This document shows, piece by piece, positions 1 through 5,900 of a stretch of 15,991 bases of DNA. The notes under the pieces were generated by a model. That model saw only the letters and a list, made by a program, of their open reading frames with translations, ran no database searches and was not told where the DNA came from. The number at the start of each line of letters is the position of its first letter. The first letter of the stretch is position 1. The position numbers and the translations under genes are program-made. Source of the stretch: an uncultured Campylobacter sp. (lineage in GTDB: Bacteria > Campylobacterota > Campylobacteria > Campylobacterales > Campylobacteraceae); assembly GCF_938040115.1 (NCBI RefSeq), contig NZ_CALHXD010000294.1, forward strand, positions 1-15,991, in the 5' to 3' direction.

Positions 1-129
1 ATTAAGAAAGAGAATTTCTTGCTTCATCTTAAAGAATGTGAATTTAGATATAATAACAGCAAAGATACGAAGGAGTTCTATCATATTTTATTAAAGATGA
101 TAAGAGAGAATCCGCTTAGCTTATCTTGA
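1..129 (+). CDS. IS1595-family transposase, C-terminal fragment (cut by window edge)
   Basis: Frame 1 is open from the first base to a TGA at 127-129 (42 residues). The peptide contains HLKECEFRYNN followed by FYHILLKMIRENPL, which resembles the C-terminal tail of IS1595/ISXO2-like DDE transposases (typically HLKECEWRxN ... LLKxLRENPL). Those enzymes move insertion sequences by cut-and-paste. The catalytic DDE residues would lie upstream, outside the window, so whether the element is intact cannot be judged. I could not find a terminal inverted repeat or target duplication between the stop and the ygiW terminator. Two near-identical 13-base words (146-158 and 161-173, AAATTTTGGGGAA and AAAATTTGGGGAA) follow the stop but do not look like an IS end. 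The family call comes from a short tail and is moderately sure. Confidence 0.65.
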   Translation: MKKENFLLHLKECEFRYNNSKDTKEFYHILLKMIRENPLSLS

Positions 130-170
130 GCCAAGTAAAATTTGTAAATTTTGGGGAATTAAAATTTGGG

Positions 171-199
171 GAAAATTTAAGGCGGCGAACCGCCCTAAA
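171..199 (-). terminator. Hairpin terminator of the ygiW gene, possibly bidirectional
   Basis: Ten-pair stem (176-185 with 190-199; one G-U pair) closed by a four-base loop, read on the minus strand as GGCGG-TTCG-CCGCC with A/T pairs below it, then TTTTC. It begins one base past the ygiW stop. On the plus strand the same stem is followed by an A/T run, so it may also stop transcription coming from the transposase. Confidence 0.8.
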
Positions 200-200
200 A

Positions 201-584
201 TTATTTGATTATTTCGATACTTTTTACGTCGATAGAGGTTTTCATAAAGTCCTTATCGACCTCGCCGTAGATACGCACGGGCGTATTTTCATCGACGGTT
301 ACGCCTCTCCAGTCTTTGTGATCGATCTCGACTTCGATAGTGTCGCCGTTTTTATCTACGAACTGGTAGTGCTCAGGGCGAAACTCGGAGACGATCTTGC
401 CCTCAAGCACGACGCGAGCGTCATCCGGTAGCGCTAGGGCTTGTTTTACCGTGCTTGCGCTCAAGGCGCCTTTGCCGACGAAGCCGCTTTGATTTGCTGC
501 GTTTTGCGCGCTTGAACCAGTAAATCCGCCTGCTGCAAACATTGCGCTAGCAAGAGCCGCTGATAAAACTATTTTCTTAAACAT
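201..584 (-). CDS. ygiW: YgiW/YdeI-family (BOF) periplasmic stress-tolerance protein
   Basis: 127-residue secreted protein. Residues 1 to about 26 form a signal peptide (MFKKIVLSAALASAMFAAGG, Ala-rich h-region), followed by a short Gln/Asn/Gly stretch and a bacterial OB-fold (BOF) domain at about 35-126. Family landmarks are VVLEGKIV (58-65), the YQFVDKNGD strand (73-81), IEVEID (83-88), WRG (92-94) and the closing VRIYGEVDKD (103-112). In E. coli the family (YgiW/VisP, YdeI) is tied to stress and antimicrobial-peptide tolerance; the ligand is uncertain. The start is supported by AAAGGA about eight bases upstream. The gene stands alone between two hairpins. From memory C. jejuni has ppa after adk, so this locus differs there. 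Family call is firm; the physiological role is inference. Confidence 0.85.
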   Translation of the reverse strand: MFKKIVLSAALASAMFAAGGFTGSSAQNAANQSGFVGKGALSASTVKQALALPDDARVVLEGKIVSEFRPEHYQFVDKNGDTIEVEIDHKDWRGVTVDENTPVRIYGEVDKDFMKTSIDVKSIEIIK

Positions 585-620
585 TACGTATCCTTTAAAA
601 TTTGATGTGATTTTCGTGAA

Positions 621-638
621 ATCATAGTGCGGATTTTA
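621..638 (-). promoter_or_regulatory. Candidate promoter region for ygiW
   Basis: Two overlapping minus-strand -10 candidates lie here: TAAAAT (633-638) and TATGAT (621-626). The first is in the string TAAAATCCGCACTATG, nearly identical to the nadK promoter/start at 3407-3422. No -35 box is evident, as is usual in Campylobacter. Which hexamer is used cannot be decided by eye. Confidence 0.5.
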
Positions 639-682
639 ATGATATTTCGTGAATTATTTGTTAATTTGTATTTATGGGAAGC

Positions 683-718
683 TTAAATTTAGAGCCTGGC
701 TTGAGGCTCTAAATTTAA
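683..718 (-). terminator. Perfect 14-bp hairpin downstream of adk
   Basis: 683-696 (TTAAATTTAGAGCC) is the exact reverse complement of 705-718, with an eight-base loop (697-704). It starts four bases past the adk stop codon. The minus-strand 3' flank is GCTTCCC rather than a clean T run, but the A/T base of the stem supplies U residues, so an intrinsic terminator or a stable transcript 3' end is likely. Confidence 0.75.
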
Positions 719-721
719 TAT

Positions 722-1288
722 TTATAGGCTATTTACGAGAGCTTTGACGTCGGCCACGATAGGCTCGATCGCACGCTCGCCGTTTACGACGTGAAGCAGG
801 CCTTTTTCTTTGTAAAATTTACGTATCGCCTCGATCGGCTCCAGATAAACCTTCATACGGTTGTTGAAAACCTCGTTGTTGTCGTCGGCTCCGCGTGCTC
901 GTCCGAGTACTCTCTCGCGTGCGACGGCTTCGCTAACGTCCACTTCGATCACGCCTTTTAACGCGATCTCGTTTTGCGCGGCTAGCACCTTGTCTAGCTC
1001 GGTCATCTGCTCGACGCTGCGCGGGTAGCCGTCGATGATGACGTTTGATTTGTCTGAGCTTTTGATCGCTGAGACGATCGCGTTTACGACGACGTCAAGC
1101 GGGACTAGGTTGCCTTTTGAGATGAAACCGTCGATTAGCTTGCCTAGCTCTGAGCCGCTGGCAACCTCTGCGCGTAGCAGATCGCCCGTTGAGAAGTGCG
1201 CAAATTTGGCGTCCTCTTGCGCGATTAGCGATGCATCAGTGGTTTTGCCAGAGCCTGGAGCGCCGATGATTAAAAATAGTTTTTTCAT
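722..1288 (-). CDS. adk: Adenylate kinase, short-LID form
   Basis: 188-residue cytoplasmic adenylate kinase, converting ATP + AMP to 2 ADP and balancing adenine nucleotides. The P-loop is GAPGSGKT (9-16); the AMP-binding segment carries STGDLLR; DGYPRS is the conserved AMP/core motif; the LID region is short (GRARGADDNNEVFNNR), without the Cys zinc-binding insert of long bacterial forms. This short form is typical of epsilonproteobacteria. AAGGAAAA upstream of the ATG is a good ribosome binding site. The gene lies downstream of aspS on the same strand, separated by 286 bases that contain a long inverted repeat. I see no strong -10 close to the start, so it could be read from the aspS promoter or from a weak local one. 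Confidence 0.97.
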   Translation of the reverse strand: MKKLFLIIGAPGSGKTTDASLIAQEDAKFAHFSTGDLLRAEVASGSELGKLIDGFISKGNLVPLDVVVNAIVSAIKSSDKSNVIIDGYPRSVEQMTELDKVLAAQNEIALKGVIEVDVSEAVARERVLGRARGADDNNEVFNNRMKVYLEPIEAIRKFYKEKGLLHVVNGERAIEPIVADVKALVNSL

Positions 1289-1330
1289 AAATTTTCCTTT
1301 TGTAGCCTTGTCTTTTGAGTGCTTTTTGTG

Positions 1331-1548
1331 GAGCTAGTAAAATTTTGGCTCGATGAACTATATGTTCTATCTGCGCCAAAATTTTACGTCGCAACCCCAA
1401 AAATCATCTCAAAATACTTCGGCTTCTTTTTGTATCAAATTTTACCAATGCGTAAATCGAAGTATCGTGAGGCGGATTTAAATGTTGTGCAGAAAATTTT
1501 GGGCAAGGCTAGACGTATAGTCTGCCGCCGCCTCAAAATTTCAAACTC
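1331..1548. repeat. Long imperfect inverted repeat in the adk-aspS spacer
   Basis: The left arm (about 1331-1421) and right arm (about 1458-1548) are imperfect reverse complements, about 65-70% by eye with a few one-base gaps, around a centre near 1440. Matching blocks, left/right: AAATTTTG 1340-1347 / 1534-1541; ACTATA 1357-1362 / 1516-1521; AAAATTTT 1378-1385 / 1493-1500; ATACTTCG 1414-1421 / 1458-1465. Inside the left arm a second, perfect 13-bp inverted repeat (1337-1349 with 1375-1387) can form a local hairpin, so two alternative folds exist. There is no convincing gene in 1289-1574. It could be a MITE-like element, a structured RNA between two cotranscribed genes, or a processing/attenuation site; the sequence alone does not choose. 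Confidence 0.7.
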
Positions 1549-1574
1549 ATTTAAAGACGCTCGCGAGACGATAT

Positions 1575-3326
1575 TTATTTTTCTTTTTCTCGCAGCCTTA
1601 ACCCTAGCTCCCTTAACTGCTCCGCGCTAGCTTCGCTAGGCGCCTTGGTTAGCGGGCACTGGGCGCGCTGAGTCTTAGGGAAGGCGATGACGTCGCGGAT
1701 CGAGCTGGTTTTATTTACTAGCATATTTAGCCTATCAAAGCCGATCGCGATACCGCCGTGCGGAGGCGCGCCAAAGCTTAACGCGTCGAGCAAGAAGCCA
1801 AATTTCTCGCGTTGCTCGGCCTCGTCGATACCAAGTAGCTTAAACACCTTTTGCTGAACGTCGTTTTTGTGGATTCTCACGCTACCGCCGCCAAGCTCAT
1901 AGCCGTTAAGCACGACGTCGTGAGCGACCGATAGGATGTCCTCGAGATCAGGCTCGTCGATGTTTTTAGGCATAGTAAACGGATGGTGCATGGCTGAGTA
2001 GCTGCCGTCGTCGTTTTGCTCAAACATCGGGAAGTCAAGCACCCATAAAAACTCCATTTTGTTTTGGTCTATGATACCCATTTGCTCGGCGAGGAAAATC
2101 CTAAATCGTCCCATGTAGTCAAGTACGACTTTTTTCTTGCCGGCGCCGAAAAATACGACGTCGCCGACTTTTAGCTCGCAGCGAGCTACAATCTCGTCAA
2201 GGTCGCTTTGCTCGAAAAATTTGCAAAGCGGTCCTTTTAGCCCGTCCTCTTTCATCTGGAAGTAGCCAAGGCCTTGAGCGCCGAATTTGCGGACGAATTC
2301 TTCAAAGCGGTTCATCTCGCGTTTGCTAAAGATATTATCGCCGTTTGGCACTTTTAGCGCTTTGATGCGGTTTTTCTTAGGTTCGGTTGCGATTTTGCTA
2401 AAGATTTCATTGCTAGAGCGCGCGAAAATGTCGATAACGTCGATCATCTTTAGATCGTAGCGCAGGTCCGGCTTATCGCTGCCGTAGCTTTCTGTCGCCT
2501 CTTTGTAGCTCATGCGGCGGAAAGGGATTTGGATATCGTATCCGCAGGCGGCAAATACGTCTTTTAGCATATTTTCGGCCATATTTAGGATGTCTTCTTG
2601 CTCGATGAAGCTCATCTCGATATCTATCTGCGTAAATTCAGGCTGTCTATCTGCGCGCAAGTCCTCGTCTCGGAAGCATTTTGCGATCTGGAAGTATTTA
2701 TCAAAGCCAGAGCACATCAAAAGCTGTTTAAAAAGCTGCGGGCTTTGCGGCAGGGCGTAAAACTGGCCCGGATATACGCGGCTAGGCACTAGATAGTCTC
2801 TGGCGCCCTCCGGCGTCGCACGCGTTAAAATCGGCGTTTCAAACTCGATAAAGCCCATTTTATCTAGGCTGTTTCTAGCCGCGATCGCCGCTTTTGAGCG
2901 CATTTTAAAGATATTTTGAAGTTTCTCGTTTCTAAGGTCCAAAAATCTATATTTTAGCCTGATGTCCTCGTTTACGCTCTCGTCGCCGATGACGAAAGGT
3001 AGCGTCTCGCTCGGGTTTTCTACTATCACTTCGTTTGCGACTACTTCGATCTCGCCCGTTTTTAGGCGCGGATTTACTAGGCCTTCGCCGCGAGCGCGGA
3101 CCCTGCCTTTTATCCTTAGGACGTACTCGTCGCGAACGTGCGACGCGGCCTCGTGAGAGCTCTTGCTATCTGCAGGGTCGCAGACGATCTGGATCAGTCC
3201 CGTGCGATCGCGCAGGTCTAAAAATATAACGCCGCCGTGGTCGCGGTAGGTATTTACCCAACCGCAAAGCGTAACTTCTTTGCCTATGTCGGCACTGCTT
3301 AAATCAGTGCAGTAATGGCTACGCAT
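1575..3326 (-). CDS. aspS: Aspartyl-tRNA synthetase, probably non-discriminating (Asp/Asn)
   Basis: 583-residue bacterial-type class IIb synthetase that attaches aspartate to tRNA. An N-terminal OB-fold anticodon domain (1 to about 105, GWVNTYRDHGGVIFLDLRD at 22-40) is followed by the catalytic domain: motif 1 region and flipping loop at about 158-181, motif 2 FRDEDLRADR (218-227), a bacterial insertion domain, and motif 3 GGIAIGFDRLNML near the C terminus. I chose the ATG at 3324-3326 rather than an in-frame upstream ATG at 3359 because AAGGAG sits six bases before it and the product then begins MRSHYCTDL as in relatives. His30 in RDHGG is the residue found in non-discriminating AspRS, which also charges tRNA-Asn for later amidation by GatCAB; discriminating enzymes usually have Leu there. 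That specificity is inferred. Confidence 0.97.
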   Translation of the reverse strand: MRSHYCTDLSSADIGKEVTLCGWVNTYRDHGGVIFLDLRDRTGLIQIVCDPADSKSSHEAASHVRDEYVLRIKGRVRARGEGLVNPRLKTGEIEVVANEVIVENPSETLPFVIGDESVNEDIRLKYRFLDLRNEKLQNIFKMRSKAAIAARNSLDKMGFIEFETPILTRATPEGARDYLVPSRVYPGQFYALPQSPQLFKQLLMCSGFDKYFQIAKCFRDEDLRADRQPEFTQIDIEMSFIEQEDILNMAENMLKDVFAACGYDIQIPFRRMSYKEATESYGSDKPDLRYDLKMIDVIDIFARSSNEIFSKIATEPKKNRIKALKVPNGDNIFSKREMNRFEEFVRKFGAQGLGYFQMKEDGLKGPLCKFFEQSDLDEIVARCELKVGDVVFFGAGKKKVVLDYMGRFRIFLAEQMGIIDQNKMEFLWVLDFPMFEQNDDGSYSAMHHPFTMPKNIDEPDLEDILSVAHDVVLNGYELGGGSVRIHKNDVQQKVFKLLGIDEAEQREKFGFLLDALSFGAPPHGGIAIGFDRLNMLVNKTSSIRDVIAFPKTQRAQCPLTKAPSEASAEQLRELGLRLREKEK

Positions 3327-3357
3327 TTTCACTCCTTTTGCTGTTTTTAACGCGCCC

Positions 3358-3363
3358 ATTATA
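3358..3363 (-). promoter_or_regulatory. aspS promoter, consensus -10
   Basis: The minus strand reads TATAAT exactly, about 32 bases before the aspS ATG. The expected start of transcription is near 3351, leaving a leader of about 25 bases that carries the AAGGAG site. There is no recognisable -35 box, as in most Campylobacter sigma-70 promoters. Confidence 0.65.
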
Positions 3364-3403
3364 CTAGAAATTTGCTTTTTCCCAGCTTTTTTAAAACAAA
3401 ATG

Positions 3404-3412
3404 TGATAAAAT
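3404..3412 (+). promoter_or_regulatory. nadK promoter, extended -10 abutting the start codon
   Basis: TGATAAAAT is an extended -10 (TG, one base, then TAAAAT at 3407-3412), preceded by T-rich runs of the kind that replace the -35 box in Campylobacter. The ATG begins only seven bases past the hexamer (3420), so transcription would start at or next to the A of the ATG. No ribosome binding site precedes the ATG. Confidence 0.6.
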
Positions 3413-3419
3413 CCGCTCT

Positions 3420-4313
3420 ATGAAAAAAGAGAATTTATTACTTCCGGCTAAGGTAAAAAAGGTCGGTCTAGTCGCGAAAATCAATGGAAATTTGGTAAAA
3501 AACGCGCGAATCCTGCGCGAGATTTTAGCTAGGTACAGCGTTCAAATTTTGTTTGAAAACGCGCTCGCTAAACATTTAAATTTAAAAGAGGGCTCAAATT
3601 TACAAGGATTTGAGGTTTGCGAGCTGGCGCAGGAGTGCGACTTTTTGATTTCGCTGGGAGGCGACGGCACGATCATCTCGCTTTGTAGAAGCGCGGCCGA
3701 GATTTCACCCTTCGTACTCGGTATCCACGCGGGTAGGCTTGGATTTTTGACCGATATCACGATGAATGAATGCGAGAAGTTTTTCGCCGAGTTTTTCGAG
3801 GGCAAATTTGAGGTCGAGACTCCTTTTATGCTTGACGTTTTTTTGCACAAAAAAAGCGGCGAAATTTTACGCAAAATCGCATTTAACGACGCGGTAATCG
3901 TGGGCGAAAAGGTAGGTTCCATGACGCACGTGGAGGCCTTTTGGAACGAAAAATACTTTAACGCGTATTTTGGCGACGGCGTCATAGTCTCTACGCCCGT
4001 GGGATCAACCGGATACAACATGAGCGCGGGCGGAGCGATAATATATCCTTTGAGCGAGGTGTTTTTGGTTACGCCCGTTTGCTCGCACTCGCTAACTCAG
4101 CGTCCGGTCGTGCTTCCGCGCGGATTTGAGATCAAATTTAAAACCGCGAGCGCGGCGGTGCTGGTTATCGACGGGCAGGAGCGGTACAAAATGGGCGAGC
4201 TTGAGAGCGTGAGCATGACGCTAAGCGCGAGCACGGCGCGGCTAATCCGCCACGTCGGGAGAGATTATTTTCAAATTTTAAAAGAAAAGCTGCATTGGGG
4301 TTATAATGATTGA
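3420..4313 (+). CDS. nadK: NAD kinase
   Basis: 297-residue cytoplasmic NAD kinase (PpnK), which phosphorylates NAD to NADP. Landmarks are GGDGT (80-84) in the ATP/polyphosphate site, GRLGFL (105-110), the conserved Asn-Asp of FNDAV (155-159), and the NAD-binding GDGVIVSTPVGSTGYN (185-200). An in-frame ATG at 3372 exists, but the product is expected to begin MKKENLLL: the extra 16 residues would cover the promoter and have no family counterpart. The ATG at 3420 lacks a Shine-Dalgarno sequence and lies just after a good -10, so it may be read from a leaderless transcript. The stop overlaps the recN start by eight bases, which suggests coupled translation. Confidence 0.95.
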   Translation: MKKENLLLPAKVKKVGLVAKINGNLVKNARILREILARYSVQILFENALAKHLNLKEGSNLQGFEVCELAQECDFLISLGGDGTIISLCRSAAEISPFVLGIHAGRLGFLTDITMNECEKFFAEFFEGKFEVETPFMLDVFLHKKSGEILRKIAFNDAVIVGEKVGSMTHVEAFWNEKYFNAYFGDGVIVSTPVGSTGYNMSAGGAIIYPLSEVFLVTPVCSHSLTQRPVVLPRGFEIKFKTASAAVLVIDGQERYKMGELESVSMTLSASTARLIRHVGRDYFQILKEKLHWGYND

Positions 4314-5829
4314 GCGGATTTTGATAAAGCAAAATTTGAGTTTTGAAAACGTCGAGTTAAATTTCGGGCGCGGACTTAGCGTATTTACGGGCGTGAGCGG
4401 CGCTGGCAAATCGGTCCTGATGGGCTCGATAATGGCTGTTTTAGGGCTAAAAGATAGTGAAGCGAAGCTGATCGAGGCTGACGTCTCGCATAAATTTAAC
4501 CTTGAGGAATTTGGCTTAGAGAGCGAGGAGATAAATACCTTTAAACTCTTTCGGGACAAAACGACGCGGTACTTTATAAACTCGCAAGCCGTTTCTAAAA
4601 AAAATCTAGCCAGCATCGCCAAAGAGCACGTAAAATACCTATCCGCAAAGGAAATAAACGAATTTGAAAACGATAGATTTTTAAATTTGCTAGATACTTT
4701 GCAAGCGAAAAAAGACGCTAAATTTAACGAAATTTTGAGCGAATTTAGGCTCAAATTTGACGAATTTAGCCAAATTTCTCGCGAGCTGAAAAAAATAATC
4801 GACGAAGAAAAAAGAGTGGAGGAGCTAAAAGAATTTGCTTCTTTTGAAATCAATAAAATAGAAAGCGTGAGCCCGAAAATCGGCGAATTTGACGAGCTAA
4901 TGGAGCTAAAAAAGCGCCTAAGCAAAAAGGATAAAATTTTAGAAGCGTGGAATAGGGCGGAGCAAATTTTTAATTTCGAGCAATCCGTAGTAGACGCGCT
5001 AAACATCAGCGACGTCGATAGCAGCTTTTTTGAAGAGGCGATGAACGAGCTGCGAGTAGCGCGCGAAAATTTAAACATGGACGAGCTAGAAGACGTGGAT
5101 ATCGAGGGCGTGCTAGACCGCATCGAGGCGATAAACTCGCTAGTGCGTCGATACGGCGGCGAGGAGGAGGCTCTGGCGACGCTAAAAACTCGCAAGGCAG
5201 AGCTAGCCAGATACGAAAATATAAGCTTTGAAAAAAGCGAGCTGGAGCGTAAATTTAAGCAAAATGAAACCGCGGTAAACGCGCTGGCGGATAAAATCAG
5301 CCAAGCTCGCGCGGCAAATTTAAAGGAGCTTGAGTCGCTCATAAATTCGTTTTTAAAAGAGCTTTATATGAGCGAGATCTCATTAAAGATAAATAGTAAA
5401 ACCCTAGACGCCGCCGGCAGGGACGAGGTAAATTTGAGCCTAAACGAGACGGCGCTAAAAAATCTAAGCTCGGGCGAGCTAAACCGCTTAAGGCTAGCTT
5501 TTATCGCAAGTGAAAGTAAGATTACCGGAGGCGGCGAAGGCGTCATAATATTAGATGAAATAGACGCGAATCTAAGCGGAAAAGAGGCGATGAGTATCGC
5601 AAACGTGCTGCTAAATTTGGCCAAATTTTATCAGATTTTTGCTATCTCGCACCAGCCGCAGCTAAGCTCTAAGGCCGATTCGCATTTTCTAGTCGAAAAG
5701 CGCGGCGAAACCTCGAACGTAAGGGAGCTAAAGGGCGAAGAGCGCGTAAGCGAGCTGGCCCGTATGATAAGCGGCGAACGTATAACCGAGGAGGCGATAA
5801 ATTTTGCTCGCCAGCTTTTGGTTGTTTAA
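4306..5829 (+). CDS. recN: DNA repair protein RecN
   Basis: 507-residue SMC-like ATPase that acts at DNA double-strand breaks. The Walker A motif is GVSGAGKS (29-36), the signature is LSSGELNRLRL (387-397), Walker B is VIILDEID (413-420), and a switch histidine lies in SHQPQ (His449). The middle (about 130-350) is Lys/Glu-rich heptad-like coiled coil. It is shorter than E. coli RecN (553), with the loss spread over the coiled-coil part, as is usual for epsilonproteobacterial RecN. The signature has Ser where most RecN have the first Gly of SGGE. The gene overlaps nadK and has no promoter of its own that I can see; nadK-recN order is common in bacteria. No LexA-type SOS box was recognised. Confidence 0.95.
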   Translation: MIERILIKQNLSFENVELNFGRGLSVFTGVSGAGKSVLMGSIMAVLGLKDSEAKLIEADVSHKFNLEEFGLESEEINTFKLFRDKTTRYFINSQAVSKKNLASIAKEHVKYLSAKEINEFENDRFLNLLDTLQAKKDAKFNEILSEFRLKFDEFSQISRELKKIIDEEKRVEELKEFASFEINKIESVSPKIGEFDELMELKKRLSKKDKILEAWNRAEQIFNFEQSVVDALNISDVDSSFFEEAMNELRVARENLNMDELEDVDIEGVLDRIEAINSLVRRYGGEEEALATLKTRKAELARYENISFEKSELERKFKQNETAVNALADKISQARAANLKELESLINSFLKELYMSEISLKINSKTLDAAGRDEVNLSLNETALKNLSSGELNRLRLAFIASESKITGGGEGVIILDEIDANLSGKEAMSIANVLLNLAKFYQIFAISHQPQLSSKADSHFLVEKRGETSNVRELKGEERVSELARMISGERITEEAINFARQLLVV

Positions 5830-5866
5830 GTTTGGCTTAAAATTTAGGTTGAAAAAAGAAAAGTAA

Positions 5867-5875
5867 TGGTATATT
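5867..5875 (+). promoter_or_regulatory. Candidate promoter for the response regulator/tatD pair
   Basis: TGGTATATT is an extended -10 (TG, one base, TATATT 5870-5875) in the 71-base gap after recN. The expected transcription start is near 5882 and the leader about 18 bases long, with a modest GGGAA site before the ATG at 5901. No -35 box is seen. Confidence 0.5.
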
Positions 5876-5900
5876 TGCAAAAATTTTCAAATGGGAATAT

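Noticed and set aside
126..431. 101-codon plus-strand open frame opposite ygiW
   Set aside because: Runs across the terminator and antisense to a protein with signal peptide and BOF domain; no coding support.
1319..1630. 103-codon plus-strand open frame over the adk-aspS spacer
   Set aside because: It runs through the long inverted repeat and into the end of aspS, has no ribosome binding site, and the product shows no recognisable domain.
3542..4021. 159-codon minus-strand open frame opposite nadK
   Set aside because: Ser/Pro-rich shadow of a gene with intact NAD kinase motifs; no start signal.
4278..5342. 354-codon open frame on the minus strand opposite recN
   Set aside because: Its product is Ser/Phe/Leu-rich low complexity, as expected from reversing the Lys/Glu/Asp codons of RecN; recN has all ATPase motifs and fits its neighbours.
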